Part shown: piece by piece, positions 37,710-46,430 of the stretch
How the letters are laid out: every line of letters starts with the position of its first letter
Numbering within the stretch: the stretch's first letter is position 1
NCBI RefSeq assembly: GCF_902459775.1
Contig: NZ_CABPSQ010000002.1
Location: 806,001-870,000 of the forward strand
DNA from: Pandoraea captiosa
GTDB taxonomy: Bacteria > Pseudomonadota > Gammaproteobacteria > Burkholderiales > Burkholderiaceae
Reading direction: 5' to 3'
Length of the DNA stretch: 64,000 nucleotides
Position numbers and translations under genes: made by a program
The notes under the pieces: generated by a model
The model's database searches: none
The model's input: the letters and a program-made list of their open reading frames with translations, nothing else
Told to the model about the DNA's origin: nothing

Positions 37710-38621
37710 ATGATTGTCCGGCCCAAACAAAGCTGGTTCCGTCTCCTGTTCGTCTGGAACGGTTCCGTCTTGCAGTCGATCATTCCTCAGCTTCTGTTCA
37801 TGGGGGCGGTCAGCAGTCTCGCCGTCTTCACGCAGGGGCGAATCTTCGGCGAAAAGATCCCGCTCAACACCACGCTGCTCACGCTGTTCGGGCTCACGCT
37901 CGCCATTTTTCTGGCGTTTCGCAACAACGCCAGCTACGAGCGCTTCAACGAGGCGCGTCACCTGTGGGGGAATGCGCTGATCGCATCACGCGCGCTCGTG
38001 TCGCAATTGTTGTGCTACCTGCCTGCCGGTGGCGAGGCGCAGCGTCTGGCCGATCTCACCGTGGCCGTGACCTACGCGCTCAAGCACGAACTGCGCGACA
38101 GCGACCCCTATGACGACCTGAGCAAGCTACTGGGACCGGGGCAGGCGGCCTGGCTCGGCAACCGGAAGTACCGCCCCATGGCGATACTTCACCTGCTGCG
38201 TGAGCGCGTGACCCGCGCGCACGCGCAGGGGGTGCTCACGGACGCGCAGTTCTGGACCGTCGACGCGCAACTCGTCGACCTCGGCAAGACGATTGGCGGA
38301 TGCGAGCGCATTGTGTCGACGCCGATTCCCTTCGCCTACAGCGTGCTGCTGCACCGCACGGTCTACACCTACTGCATGTTGCTGCCGTTCGGTCTGGTCG
38401 ATTCGACGGAATTTTTTACGCCATTGCTGTGTGTGTTCATCTCTTACACGCTGATCGCGCTGGAGGCGATCGCCAACGAGGTGGCCGAACCGTTCAGCGT
38501 TGCGCCGAATGCGCTGGCGCTCGACGCCATGACACGCAATATCGAGCGTTCGGTGTTCGAACTCTGCGGGCGTGAGTTGCCTGACCCCGTGACCCCGAGG
38601 TTTCCCTATCAGCTGACCTGA
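37710..38621 (+). CDS. Bestrophin-like (YneE/UPF0187) ion channel family protein
   Basis: A 303-residue membrane protein of the bacterial bestrophin family. IIPQLLFMGAVSSLAVF is membrane segment 1. LTLFGLTLAIFLAFRNNASYERFNEARHLWG holds the conserved RNN-SYERF-EAR motif. TPIPFAYSVLLHRTVYTYCMLLPFGL carries the IPFAY neck segment. Bacterial homologues (KpBest) form pentameric channels for cations or anions. It starts 19 bases after cydB. Such a channel could balance charge or ions for the oxidase, but no such link is established. Confidence 0.92.
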   Translation: MIVRPKQSWFRLLFVWNGSVLQSIIPQLLFMGAVSSLAVFTQGRIFGEKIPLNTTLLTLFGLTLAIFLAFRNNASYERFNEARHLWGNALIASRALVSQLLCYLPAGGEAQRLADLTVAVTYALKHELRDSDPYDDLSKLLGPGQAAWLGNRKYRPMAILHLLRERVTRAHAQGVLTDAQFWTVDAQLVDLGKTIGGCERIVSTPIPFAYSVLLHRTVYTYCMLLPFGLVDSTEFFTPLLCVFISYTLIALEAIANEVAEPFSVAPNALALDAMTRNIERSVFELCGRELPDPVTPRFPYQLT

Positions 38622-38748
38622 GCGGGTGCCGGATGGCGGGGCGCAACTGTACTTCGCCACGCAGCGGCGAATTGTCATCCTTGGTAACGGATGGCGCGCC
38701 TATGCTGTGGACATCACTCCTCTTGTCTAGCCGAATACGGTCCGTCTC

Positions 38749-39864
38749 GTGAACGCCATCGTCGAAGCCCTCCCTGTTTCCGTGTCCGCTGCGTCAGCGC
38801 AACCGGTTGCGCACGGCGCGCCCGTCGCGGACCTGCGCGGGCGGCCGCTTCGCGATCTGCGTCTGTCCGTCATCGATCAATGCAATTTTCGGTGCACCTA
38901 TTGCATGCCGCGCGACACGTTTGGCGCCGGGTATCCCTTCCTCCCGGCGTCGGCGCGCCTGTCGTTCGATCAGATGGAGACGCTTGCACGCGCCTTTGCG
39001 TCGCTGGGCGTCGACAAGATCCGCATTACCGGCGGCGAGCCGCTTTTGCGGCGCGGTGTCGAACATCTGATCGAGCGGCTTGCCCGTATTCCGACATGGG
39101 ACGGCCGACCTATGGAGATTGCGTTGACCACCAATGGCGTGCTGCTCAAGGACAAGGCGCGTGCCCTGCGCGATGCCGGACTCACCCGCGTGACCGTGAG
39201 TCTCGATGCACTCGACGACGCCGTGTTTCGGCGCATGACCGACACCGATACGCCGGTCGCACGGGTGCTGGAGGGTATCGCCGCTGCCAGTGCGACGGGG
39301 CTCTCACCGGTCAAGGTCAATACGGTGATCGAGCGCGGCGTGAACGACAGTCAGATTGTGCCGCTGGTGCGCTACTTCAAAGGCACCGGGGTGGCGCTTC
39401 GCTTTATCGAATACATGGATGTGGGTGGTGCCGAAGGCTGGGACATGTCGCGTGTCATGACGGCCGAAGAAGTGCGCGATACGGTGGCTTCGATGTATCG
39501 GCTCGTGGCGACGGACACCGTGAGACCCGGCAGCACGTCCGTCAATTATCGGCATGAGGACGACGGCTCGGAAGTTGTGTCGGAAGTCGGCTTCATTGCC
39601 AGCGTTTCGCAACCGTTTTGCGGCGATTGCACACGGGCGCGGGTTTCCTCCGACGGGCAGCTCTATACCTGTCTGTTCGCCACCCAGGGCATGGACCTCA
39701 GGCCGTGGCTGAGCGACGGGGCGTCGCCGGCGCGACTCGCGGAGGCGGTTCGCACCCGTTGGCAGTCACGCGGCGACAACTATTCCGAACGTAGGGGCCA
39801 GCGCGGCGCGCACGGCGACAGACGTCAGTATCCGACGATTCGCATGTCATTGGTGGGCGGCTGA
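38749..39864 (+). CDS. moaA: GTP 3',8-cyclase (molybdenum cofactor biosynthesis protein A)
   Basis: A 371-residue radical SAM enzyme that makes (8S)-3',8-cyclo-7,8-dihydroGTP, the first step to molybdopterin, together with MoaC. The N-terminal cluster motif is Cys45-x3-Cys49-x2-Cys52 (CNFRCTYC), SAM contact is TGGEPLL, and the C-terminal cluster is FCGDCTRARVSSDGQLYTCLF. The chain ends in Gly-Gly as MoaA requires. The GTG at 38749 is the start. The N-terminal 25 residues are Ala/Val-rich. No other moa gene is nearby, so this looks like a copy placed to support the molybdoenzyme at 32.8 kb (inference). Confidence 0.95.
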   Translation: MNAIVEALPVSVSAASAQPVAHGAPVADLRGRPLRDLRLSVIDQCNFRCTYCMPRDTFGAGYPFLPASARLSFDQMETLARAFASLGVDKIRITGGEPLLRRGVEHLIERLARIPTWDGRPMEIALTTNGVLLKDKARALRDAGLTRVTVSLDALDDAVFRRMTDTDTPVARVLEGIAAASATGLSPVKVNTVIERGVNDSQIVPLVRYFKGTGVALRFIEYMDVGGAEGWDMSRVMTAEEVRDTVASMYRLVATDTVRPGSTSVNYRHEDDGSEVVSEVGFIASVSQPFCGDCTRARVSSDGQLYTCLFATQGMDLRPWLSDGASPARLAEAVRTRWQSRGDNYSERRGQRGAHGDRRQYPTIRMSLVGG

Positions 39865-39960
39865 GGTGGCCGTAGCGCATGCCTCGTCCCCTCAGGCGTG
39901 TTGCGATCCATGCGCGCGAATCGCGAGCGATGAGACCGCTCACCGCTCGCTGTTCACCGT

Positions 39961-41409
39961 TCACCGCGCGCCCGGCGTCGGCACGCGCTGGCGTGCGCAG
40001 GTGCCTGCCAGTTTGCCGACCGTAATGACGGCCTGCTCGATTTCGGGCGACCACGGTGTGCTGTAGTTCAGGCGAATGAAGTTGGGGTAGCTGCCGGAGG
40101 CCGAGAACATGTATCCGGGCCCGATGGTAATGCCGCGTTCGAGCGCCTGCTCATAGAGCTTCATGCCGTCGACCGTGCGGGGCAACTCCACCCACAGCAC
40201 GTAGCCGCCGGCAGGATTCGAAGGCCGCGTCCCCTCGGGGAAAAAGCGCGTCACGATGGCTTTCATGAGATTGGCCTGTTGGGCGTAGGTCTTGCGAAGT
40301 CGGCGCAGATGATGCTCGTATCCGTCGCGCTCCAGAAACTCCGCGATCGCGATCTGCGGGATGGACGCCGTCGTGAGCGTGTTCAGAAACTTCAGTTTCT
40401 CGACCTGATCCCGGTATCGTCCCGGCAGCGCCCAGCCGATACGGTAGGCCGACGCCAGCGTCTTCGAAAACGATGAACAATGCAGTACCAGTCCGGCGGT
40501 GTCGAACTGCTTGAGCGTTGTCGGATACGACTCGCCGTAATACAGCTCGTTGTATACGCCGTTTTCGATGATTGGCATCTCCAGCTCGGTGGCCAGCGCC
40601 ACCAGGGCCCGCTTGGCATCGTTCGGCATCTCGAAACCCAGCGGATTCTGGAAATTCGGCATGACCATGCATGCGGCGATGCGCTGTTCCTTCGCGATGG
40701 CGGCGAGCGCCTGCACGTCGATGCCGCGCGCCGGATCGGTCGGAATCTCGATGGCCTTCATGCCCATGCGCTCGATCGCGTGCAGCATGGCGTAGAAGGT
40801 CGGCGACTCCACGGCCACCACGTCCCCCGGTTTGGCCACGGCCTGAAGGCAGAGATTGATGGCTTCCGTCGCGCCCACCGTCACGATGATCTCGGCAGGA
40901 TCGACGCTCACCCCCTTCTCGGAGTAGCGCTTGGCGATCTGTCGGATCAGCTTGGGGTGACCGGGAGGCAGTGCGTTCTTCATGCCGCGCAACGAATCGT
41001 CGCGCGCGGCGGCGTACGCGTAGCGGTTGAGCTTCTCGAAGGGAAACGCGGCCGGGTCCGGATAGGGCGACCCCAGCGGAACGGCGTCGTTGGCGGAGAT
41101 CGATCGAAGCGTGGACAGCACCAGCCGGCTCACGTCGACGGAAGCCGAAATGGCGATCGGTTTTGGGCTGGCCGGTGAGGCGAGTTGCGCGCCGCCGCCC
41201 TCGTGCGGGCTGACGAAGTATCCCGATTGCGGGCGACTGACGATCAGGCCACGGCTTTCGAGCAGCAGGTAGGCCCGGATCACCGTTGTAATGCTGATCT
41301 GGCGCTGCTGGCTCGTTTGCCGCACCGAAGGCAGACGTTCCCCGGGCTGATAGACACCTTTGCGGATCTGGCCTTCGATGTCGCCTGCCAGCGTCTCGTA
41401 AAGTCTCAT
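39961..41409 (-). CDS. MocR-type regulator (GntR HTH fused to aminotransferase domain)
   Basis: A 482-residue protein with an N-terminal GntR winged helix (residues ~1-70, YETLAGDIEGQIRKGVYQPG then LPSVRQTSQQRQISITTVIRAY) and a fold-type I aminotransferase domain. SSFSKTLASAYRIGW includes the PLP-binding Lys. MocR proteins use PLP or a PLP–amine adduct as effector and usually control a divergent gene. Here the divergent gene is a LysR regulator. The ATG at 41409 begins the family pattern; a frame to 41532 adds 41 non-conserved residues. It could instead act as a true 2-aminoadipate-type aminotransferase, but the intact HTH argues against that. Confidence 0.92.
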   Translation of the reverse strand: MRLYETLAGDIEGQIRKGVYQPGERLPSVRQTSQQRQISITTVIRAYLLLESRGLIVSRPQSGYFVSPHEGGGAQLASPASPKPIAISASVDVSRLVLSTLRSISANDAVPLGSPYPDPAAFPFEKLNRYAYAAARDDSLRGMKNALPPGHPKLIRQIAKRYSEKGVSVDPAEIIVTVGATEAINLCLQAVAKPGDVVAVESPTFYAMLHAIERMGMKAIEIPTDPARGIDVQALAAIAKEQRIAACMVMPNFQNPLGFEMPNDAKRALVALATELEMPIIENGVYNELYYGESYPTTLKQFDTAGLVLHCSSFSKTLASAYRIGWALPGRYRDQVEKLKFLNTLTTASIPQIAIAEFLERDGYEHHLRRLRKTYAQQANLMKAIVTRFFPEGTRPSNPAGGYVLWVELPRTVDGMKLYEQALERGITIGPGYMFSASGSYPNFIRLNYSTPWSPEIEQAVITVGKLAGTCARQRVPTPGAR

Positions 41410-41662
41410 TTCGTGCTCGCTCCCTGACGACGTCCCGCCCTGCGCCCCGGATTCCGATGGTCTGCGCGGGGCTCGCACAACTCTATCAGAACTGTACTCT
41501 TCGGATGTCGCCGTTTTTGTGCACTCACACATCGGTTTTCGAGCGCTAACCTTCAGTCAACAGATATCGAAGGCACGATCATGGCAACCGGAAAAGGACG
41601 ACTGAAAATCACGCGAGCGGGCTTGCCCGTTCCCGTTCGAACGCCCACAGCGGGAGGTTGCG
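41410..41662. promoter_or_regulatory. Divergent region between mocR- and lysR-type genes
   Basis: 253 bases without a supported gene. The AT-richer part is 41480-41570. On the minus strand GTACAGTTCTGATAGAGTTG is a candidate -10 region for the MocR gene. Upstream of the LysR gene the ribosome site is GGGAGGTTGCG (41650-41660). Confidence 0.45.
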
Positions 41663-42586
41663 ATGAACCTGCTTGAGGCCATGCGCGTATACACGCGCGT
41701 CGTCGAGCGTGCCGGCATTTCGAGTGCGGCACGCGATCTCGGCATCGGACAATCGGCAGTGAGCGAGCGCATCGAGCGTCTCGAACAGTTTCTCGGTTGT
41801 CAGTTGCTGCAACGCAGTACCCGGGCGTTCAAGTGCACGCCGGAAGGGGAGATTTTCTACACGCACAGCAAGCAGGTGGTCGAGGCCGCCGCGCAAGCGG
41901 TTTCCGAAGTGTCGCGAGACCATGCGCTGTTGAAGGGGTACCTCCGGATATCTGCGCCGCATTGCCTCGGCGAAGGCATCATTCCCGAGGCGTTGCGCCA
42001 CCTGCGTGACGTTTGCCCGTCGATGACCTTCGACCTGGTGTTGGAGGATCGTGCCCTGGACCTGATCTCGGAAGGGGTGGACCTGTCGTTTCGACTTGGA
42101 CGACTGACGGACGGGAGTTTCGTTGCCTGCAAGCTGGGGCAGGTGCCACGCATGCTCGTGGCCGCGCCGTCGTACCTGGCACGCGCTGGCGCCATTCACG
42201 GGAAAGACGACCTGGCGGACCACCCGTTCATTCGCATCAAAGGCGATTTCGACAACGAACTGCTGCCGCTGGTCGATCCCTGGGGGCACGAACGCGCCAC
42301 GCCGATTCGCACGGCAATGACGACGAGCCATTGGCGGCCGATGTACGACATGCTGCGCAGCGCGGCGGGCATCGGCGTGGTCAAAGTGCCCGCGTGTATC
42401 GATTCGCTAAGAGACGGCAGCCTCGTGCCGGTGCTTCCCGGCTACGAAGTGCGTCCGCTGGACCTGCATCTTCTGATCCAGTCGAAGCATCCGTTTCCTT
42501 TGCGGATTCGGCTGGCCGTCGATGAGATCCGAAAATGCATGCCGGAGATTCTGATGGCCCGCGCGATGCCGGGAGATGCACGATGA
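41663..42586 (+). CDS. LysR-family transcriptional regulator
   Basis: A 307-residue LysR regulator. The HTH is at residues ~1-60 (LEAMRVYTRVVERAGISSAARDLGIGQSAVSERIERLE). The effector domain follows (LRISAPHCLGEGIIPEALRHL, then the VDLSFRLGRLTDGSFVACKLG box of the CrgA-like group). The stop overlaps the ATG of a 47-residue membrane protein (ATGA at 42583-42586), so the two are translationally coupled. The divergent gene is a MocR regulator, leaving the small membrane protein as the only obvious partner. Confidence 0.9.
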   Translation: MNLLEAMRVYTRVVERAGISSAARDLGIGQSAVSERIERLEQFLGCQLLQRSTRAFKCTPEGEIFYTHSKQVVEAAAQAVSEVSRDHALLKGYLRISAPHCLGEGIIPEALRHLRDVCPSMTFDLVLEDRALDLISEGVDLSFRLGRLTDGSFVACKLGQVPRMLVAAPSYLARAGAIHGKDDLADHPFIRIKGDFDNELLPLVDPWGHERATPIRTAMTTSHWRPMYDMLRSAAGIGVVKVPACIDSLRDGSLVPVLPGYEVRPLDLHLLIQSKHPFPLRIRLAVDEIRKCMPEILMARAMPGDAR

Positions 42587-42726
42587 GACATGCCGACGAT
42601 ATTCACGAAAGGACCCGACGCCGACGTCGACAGGCGTTATGGTTCGTTGCCCTGTGGTGCGCGGGCGTCGCGTTGACCGCTGCGGTGACATTGCCTCTGC
42701 ATCTGCTCGTCGTCTGGGCGAGGTGA
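42583..42726 (+). CDS. Small membrane protein resembling DUF2474 (CydX-like oxidase accessory)
   Basis: A 47-residue protein with a basic N-terminus (RTRRRRRQ) and one membrane helix, LWFVALWCAGVALTAAVTLP. The LWF-LW-AGV pattern is what I know from DUF2474 proteins, single-helix partners coded after cydAB of cyanide-insensitive oxidases. Here it is 4.9 kb downstream of cydB and starts inside the stop of the LysR gene (ATGA). The family call is by eye and moderate; the small size limits certainty. It could be an unrelated single-helix protein. Confidence 0.6.
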   Translation: MRHADDIHERTRRRRRQALWFVALWCAGVALTAAVTLPLHLLVVWAR

Positions 42727-42852
42727 GCCGCGAATACCACGAAGTGCCCCGAGCGCAACGAGTGTCGCGCGGGGCGCCTGCGACCTATACTTTTTTTGAG
42801 CGAACGCCGTGTTCGCTCGCCCCGTCGCTTCGTTCGGTATCAGGAGACCATC

Positions 42853-43065
42853 ATGACCCGCAAATACATCGATTGCCGGGAATTTCCAAGTGAAACGAAC
42901 TGCTCCGTCGCCCTCAGCGCGGACTCGGAGAGCGAGCTGCTGGAGGCTGCCGTTCAGCATGCGGTGACGGTCCACAAGCACGCCGACTCCCCCGAGCTTC
43001 GATCACAATTGAAAACGCTCTTTCACGACGGCACCCCACCCGTCGAGACGCCGCGTCGCGGCTGA
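42853..43065 (+). CDS. DUF1059 domain small protein
   Basis: A 70-residue protein. KYIDCREFP, the second Cys in ETNCSVALSADSESELLEAAVQHAVTVH (read in pieces) and the closing HADSPELRSQLKTLF match the DUF1059 pattern, a small soluble domain of unknown function. The ATG at 42853 has CAGGAGACCATC upstream. A TATACT box at 42786-42791 lies in the spacer after the small membrane protein gene, so it may be transcribed alone. A hairpin at 42746-42775 separates it from the previous gene. Confidence 0.85.
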   Translation: MTRKYIDCREFPSETNCSVALSADSESELLEAAVQHAVTVHKHADSPELRSQLKTLFHDGTPPVETPRRG

Positions 43066-43186
43066 TGTCAGCGAGAACGACCGACGCCGCGAGCCACCGA
43101 TCTCCGGCGTTGCGTCCCTCGACGTCCTGCACCCGCGCTCGGTGCTTCGCGACATGACGAAGCCAGACGCTCCGTCGGGTACTCAA

Positions 43187-43215
43187 ACGTATACGGAATG
43201 GCGCAACTGTATAAT
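43187..43215 (+). promoter_or_regulatory. Promoter with GTATAC box before the gntR-family gene
   Basis: A perfect TATAAT (43210-43215) lies 15 bases after CGTATACG (43188-43195). The box is followed by GAATG, and the same 13-base pattern CGTATACRAATG-like recurs at 44004-44016. The placement over the spacer/-35 region suits repression by the adjacent GntR protein. Confidence 0.65.
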
Positions 43216-43252
43216 CCCCGTGCCATTCACTCCGGCCTTGTCCGACGTCTCC

Positions 43253-43939
43253 GTGACCCGATTCATTCCCGCGCACTCGCCCGCCAACAGCGATACCGCC
43301 TCGCTATCGACGGCAGAACGCGCCTATGCGGAAATTCGTCGGCAGATTCTGTCGGGCGAACTGTCCGAGGGCGCGCCGATTCGTCAGGACGAGATTGCGG
43401 CGCATCTGGGCGTGAGCAAGATTCCGGTGCGCGAAGCGCTGATGCGTCTGCAATCGGAAGGATGGGTGGTCCTCAGGCGCAATGCCGGGGCGTTTGTCAC
43501 GCCGCTCACGGTGACGGACTGCGTCGAGATGCTCGACATGCGTATCGCGCTCGAATGTCGCGCGCTGGAACTGGCCGTGCCCAACATGGCGCCCAGCGAT
43601 CTGGCCGTAGCGGAGCAGTGGCTCCAACGCTATGCGAACGCGGACACGCCACAGTCGTGGAGCGAACTGAATCTCGCCTTCCATCAGGCGCTGTACGCGC
43701 CGGCCAATCGTCCGCGTCTGGTTGCCACGGCATATGCCGCTCAGGAACGCATGGGGCGATTTCTGCGCGCGCATCTGTCTGCGGTCAACGATCACCAGCG
43801 CTCCACCGACGAGCACATCGCCATCCATCGGGCCTGTGCCGCCGGCGACACCAAAACCGCTGTCCGACTACTGCGCAAACACCTCGAACAAACGCAACGC
43901 GAAGTGATGGCGTTCTTCCGGCTGAACGCGAAGGCGTAA
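43253..43939 (+). CDS. GntR-family regulator, FCD domain
   Basis: A FadR-type regulator of ~228 residues if it starts at GTG 43253. The winged helix is AERAYAEIRRQILSGELSEG then IRQDEIAAHLGVSKIPVREALMRLQSEGWV. The FCD domain follows (DMRIALECRALELAVP, NLAFHQALYAP, DEHIAIHRACAAGD, LRKHLEQTQREVMAFF). The frame is open from 43142, but a promoter (TATAAT at 43210) lies inside that extension, so I place the start after it; GTG 43220 is an alternative. It precedes the dioxygenase/ABC operon, and a motif shared by both promoters suggests it controls that operon. Confidence 0.87.
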   Translation: MTRFIPAHSPANSDTASLSTAERAYAEIRRQILSGELSEGAPIRQDEIAAHLGVSKIPVREALMRLQSEGWVVLRRNAGAFVTPLTVTDCVEMLDMRIALECRALELAVPNMAPSDLAVAEQWLQRYANADTPQSWSELNLAFHQALYAPANRPRLVATAYAAQERMGRFLRAHLSAVNDHQRSTDEHIAIHRACAAGDTKTAVRLLRKHLEQTQREVMAFFRLNAKA

Positions 43940-44341
43940 GCGTTACCCCAGTCTTTTCGTCATACGGTTTCATGACTCCCGGCGGTCGTCGGTTGCGTCA
44001 AATCGTATACGAAATGAATAAATAATATACGGCCCCATTTTTGTTCGCGTATAGTCCGGGTGACCCGGGTCATGTGTGCCCGGGCGGTCGGGCCGTCCCG
44101 CGTGGGATGTCGAGCCCGTCACCTGTCTCGCCCGTTGTGTGCCGACGAGGCGCTGTGTGCGCCCGCGTGGCCATGTGAAGCGTATCCAGGACACCTCGCC
44201 GCTGTGTTGTTTTCCAGGGCTAGGACTTTCCCTGATCCGACGCAACCCCTGATTGCCGGAATCGAGAACCTGGGTGTAATGTCTTTACATGTATATACAA
44301 CGTAGGGCGAACGACTCATCCACATCTATCAGGAGGATTTC
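43940..44341. promoter_or_regulatory. Control region of the dioxygenase/ABC operon with GTATAC-type sites
   Basis: 402 bases with no supported gene. It contains CGTATACGAAATG at 44004-44016, ATATAC at 44025-44030 and the palindrome GTATATAC at 44291-44298. The last lies 43 bases before the dioxygenase start, next to TAATGTCTTTACAT. AGGAGG at 44331-44336 is the ribosome site. Confidence 0.65.
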
Positions 44342-45409
44342 ATGTCTGAATCGAAGCGTCTTCAGGGGGCTGCCGTGTGGCGCGGTGCCGAAATGCTGAA
44401 CAACGACCGTTGGGTCAAGACGTTCCCGGCGGTGGTGCTCAATCAGATCGATGCGGCGGTGGAACAGACGCGCAACGTCGCCTGGCGCGACATCAATCGT
44501 CAGAACTTTCCGCTGCCCGACGCGGGCGCATTTTTCGACGACGTTCGCGAAGAACTCGAAAACGGTTCGGGCATGGTGAAGATCCGCGGCCTCGACGTGA
44601 GCCGCTACGACGCCGAAGCACTGCGTCGCATCTGGTACGCGCTCGGTGCGCATCTGGGCACGCCGATGTTCCAGAACTGCCGTGGCGAAGTCATGCGCGA
44701 AATCAAGGACGAAGGCATGGGCGTGGGCGCGAAGCTGTATGGCGCGACCGTCGACAGCTCGGGCAAGCAGTTCCTCTCGTCGGGCGCCCGTACGCTGTCT
44801 CCCGGCCAACTGCGCTTTCACACCGATCGTTGCGACGTCGTGGGCCTGTTGTGTGTGCGTCAGGCGTCAGAAGGCGGTGTGAGCAAGCTCGCCAGCAGTG
44901 CGACCGTCTACAACGAGATGCTCAAGCGTCGCCCTGACCTGCACGCTCTGCTGTGCAAGCCGATCCCGCGCAGCCGCTTCGGCGAAGAAGCCGGCGGCGA
45001 GCACATTGCCTACGACTTGCCGATTTTCGGCGTGCGAGACGGCAAGCTGACGAGCCACTTCTCGCTCACTTATATTGAGAACGCCCAGATGCTTCCGGGC
45101 GTGCGCAAGCTCAGCGACGCCGAGCATGAAGCGATCCAGATGCTCCTGGCGCTGGCCGAAGAAGAGTGCTTCCAGATGCGCTTCGCCCCGGGCGACATTC
45201 AACTGCTGAACAATCACATCGTGTACCACGGCCGCACCGCCTTCGTGGACGACGTGCAGACCGGTCAGGATCGCATGCTCATGCGTCTGTGGCTGTCGAT
45301 GCCGAACTCGCGCGCGTTGCCCGAAGACCACGCCGTCCTGTGGGGCGACGTCGGCGCCGGCAAGCCGCATGGCGGCATTGCCCAACCCGCCGCCGCGTTG
45401 CCCCTGTAA
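44342..45409 (+). CDS. TauD/TfdA-family Fe(II)/2-oxoglutarate dioxygenase
   Basis: A 355-residue dioxygenase. His160-Thr-Asp162 (LRFHTDRCDVVGLL) and His296 (NNHIVYHGRTAF) form the iron triad, and the Arg of RLWLSMPN (residue 315) should bind 2-oxoglutarate. PGDIQLLNNHIVYHGR is the classic distal motif. The substrate is unknown; members act on taurine, carnitine precursors, amino acids and aryloxyacids. The ATG has AGGAGG five bases upstream, one of the best ribosome sites in the window. It is followed by an amino-acid-type ABC importer, so the imported compound may be its substrate (inference). It is not a PhnY*-type (phytanoyl-CoA) enzyme. Confidence 0.9.
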   Translation: MSESKRLQGAAVWRGAEMLNNDRWVKTFPAVVLNQIDAAVEQTRNVAWRDINRQNFPLPDAGAFFDDVREELENGSGMVKIRGLDVSRYDAEALRRIWYALGAHLGTPMFQNCRGEVMREIKDEGMGVGAKLYGATVDSSGKQFLSSGARTLSPGQLRFHTDRCDVVGLLCVRQASEGGVSKLASSATVYNEMLKRRPDLHALLCKPIPRSRFGEEAGGEHIAYDLPIFGVRDGKLTSHFSLTYIENAQMLPGVRKLSDAEHEAIQMLLALAEEECFQMRFAPGDIQLLNNHIVYHGRTAFVDDVQTGQDRMLMRLWLSMPNSRALPEDHAVLWGDVGAGKPHGGIAQPAAALPL

Positions 45410-45523
45410 CCCCAATCCCCCAAGACCCCATGACCCTGTGATGCTGTGCCCCTGCAACGCTGCGATGCGGCGATGCTCGCAGCGCCGGACCCACAAACGC
45501 AAGACGCAAGGAGAGACTTCCCC

Positions 45524-46417
45524 ATGACCCCGATCGAACGGCAGGACAAGAAACGCGCAATCCGCAAGACCGCCCCGCTGCGCACACTGCTCATTCCGCT
45601 CATGCTGGGCGGCCTCTGTGCGTTGTCGACGGCAGCCTCGGCGGCTCCCGACTACGGCAACTGTCAGGTCACCGGCACGCGCGGTTCGGTCAAGCTCGAA
45701 ACGGTAACGCCGGGCGCACTGTCGGTGCGTCCCGTGCTACCGGCGCCGGGCTGGTGGAACGGCGACTCGCCCGACACCATCAAAGACGGCTTCGAGTACT
45801 GCATGGCCGCCAACATGGCCCACCGCGCCGGTCTCGATCGCGTGATCGTCGTCAACCGCTCGTTTGCGCAGGTGGTGGCAGGACAGGCCAAGGGCTTCGA
45901 TATCGCGCTGAGCGAAATCACCATCACCGATGAGCGCAAGAAGGTCGTGAATTTCACCGATCCGTACTTCAGCTCCGATCAGGGCATTCTCGTGAAGACC
46001 GGCACGAAGGTCGACAAGGACAGCATCAAGAAGATGCGTCTGGGCGTGAAGCAGGGCACCACGATCCTGCCGTACCTGACGGACAAGGTGAAGGTCGCCG
46101 AGCATCCCAAGGTCTACACCGACGCCGCCGCCATGTACGCCGCCCTTGCTGCCGGTCAGGTCGATGCCGTGCTGTACGACACGCCGAACGTGCTGTCCAT
46201 CGCGAAGAAGTCGGAAGGCCGTTTCGAAGTGGTGGGCCGTTACGACACCAGCGAACAATGGGGCGGCCTCGTCAACAAGGACTCGCCGAATCTCGCGGCG
46301 TTCAACAAACTGATCGCCGAGATGAAGAAAGACGGCACGTTCGACCGTCTGGCCACGCAGTATCTCGTGCCGAGCCTCGGTGCCGATCCCGCCAAGCTGC
46401 CTGTCCTGACGCCGTGA
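45524..46417 (+). CDS. Amino-acid-type ABC transporter substrate-binding protein
   Basis: A 297-residue periplasmic binding protein of the SBP_bac_3 type. Residues ~1-42 are basic then hydrophobic and end in STAASAAP, a signal peptide. SEITITDERKKVVNFTDPYF is the diagnostic ligand-cleft motif of polar amino acid binding proteins, followed by GVKQGTTILPYL and QVDAVLYDTPNVL. The ATG at 45524 has AAGGAGAG upstream; the longer frame to 45446 is not conserved. First of three consecutive ABC genes behind the dioxygenase. Confidence 0.92.
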   Translation: MTPIERQDKKRAIRKTAPLRTLLIPLMLGGLCALSTAASAAPDYGNCQVTGTRGSVKLETVTPGALSVRPVLPAPGWWNGDSPDTIKDGFEYCMAANMAHRAGLDRVIVVNRSFAQVVAGQAKGFDIALSEITITDERKKVVNFTDPYFSSDQGILVKTGTKVDKDSIKKMRLGVKQGTTILPYLTDKVKVAEHPKVYTDAAAMYAALAAGQVDAVLYDTPNVLSIAKKSEGRFEVVGRYDTSEQWGGLVNKDSPNLAAFNKLIAEMKKDGTFDRLATQYLVPSLGADPAKLPVLTP

Positions 46418-46430
46418 GGTCGCCACGACC

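Noticed and set aside
42784-42825. T-run with GCGAAC/GTTCGC hairpin as terminator
   Set aside because: The T-run precedes the hairpin on the plus strand, and on the minus strand the hairpin is followed by A residues, so neither orientation fits an intrinsic terminator.
13996-45409. Pairing the PhnZ-like protein with the dioxygenase at 44342 as a PhnY*/PhnZ couple
   Set aside because: The dioxygenase is TauD/TfdA-type, not the phytanoyl-CoA type of PhnY*, lies 30 kb away and has its own importer and regulator motif.
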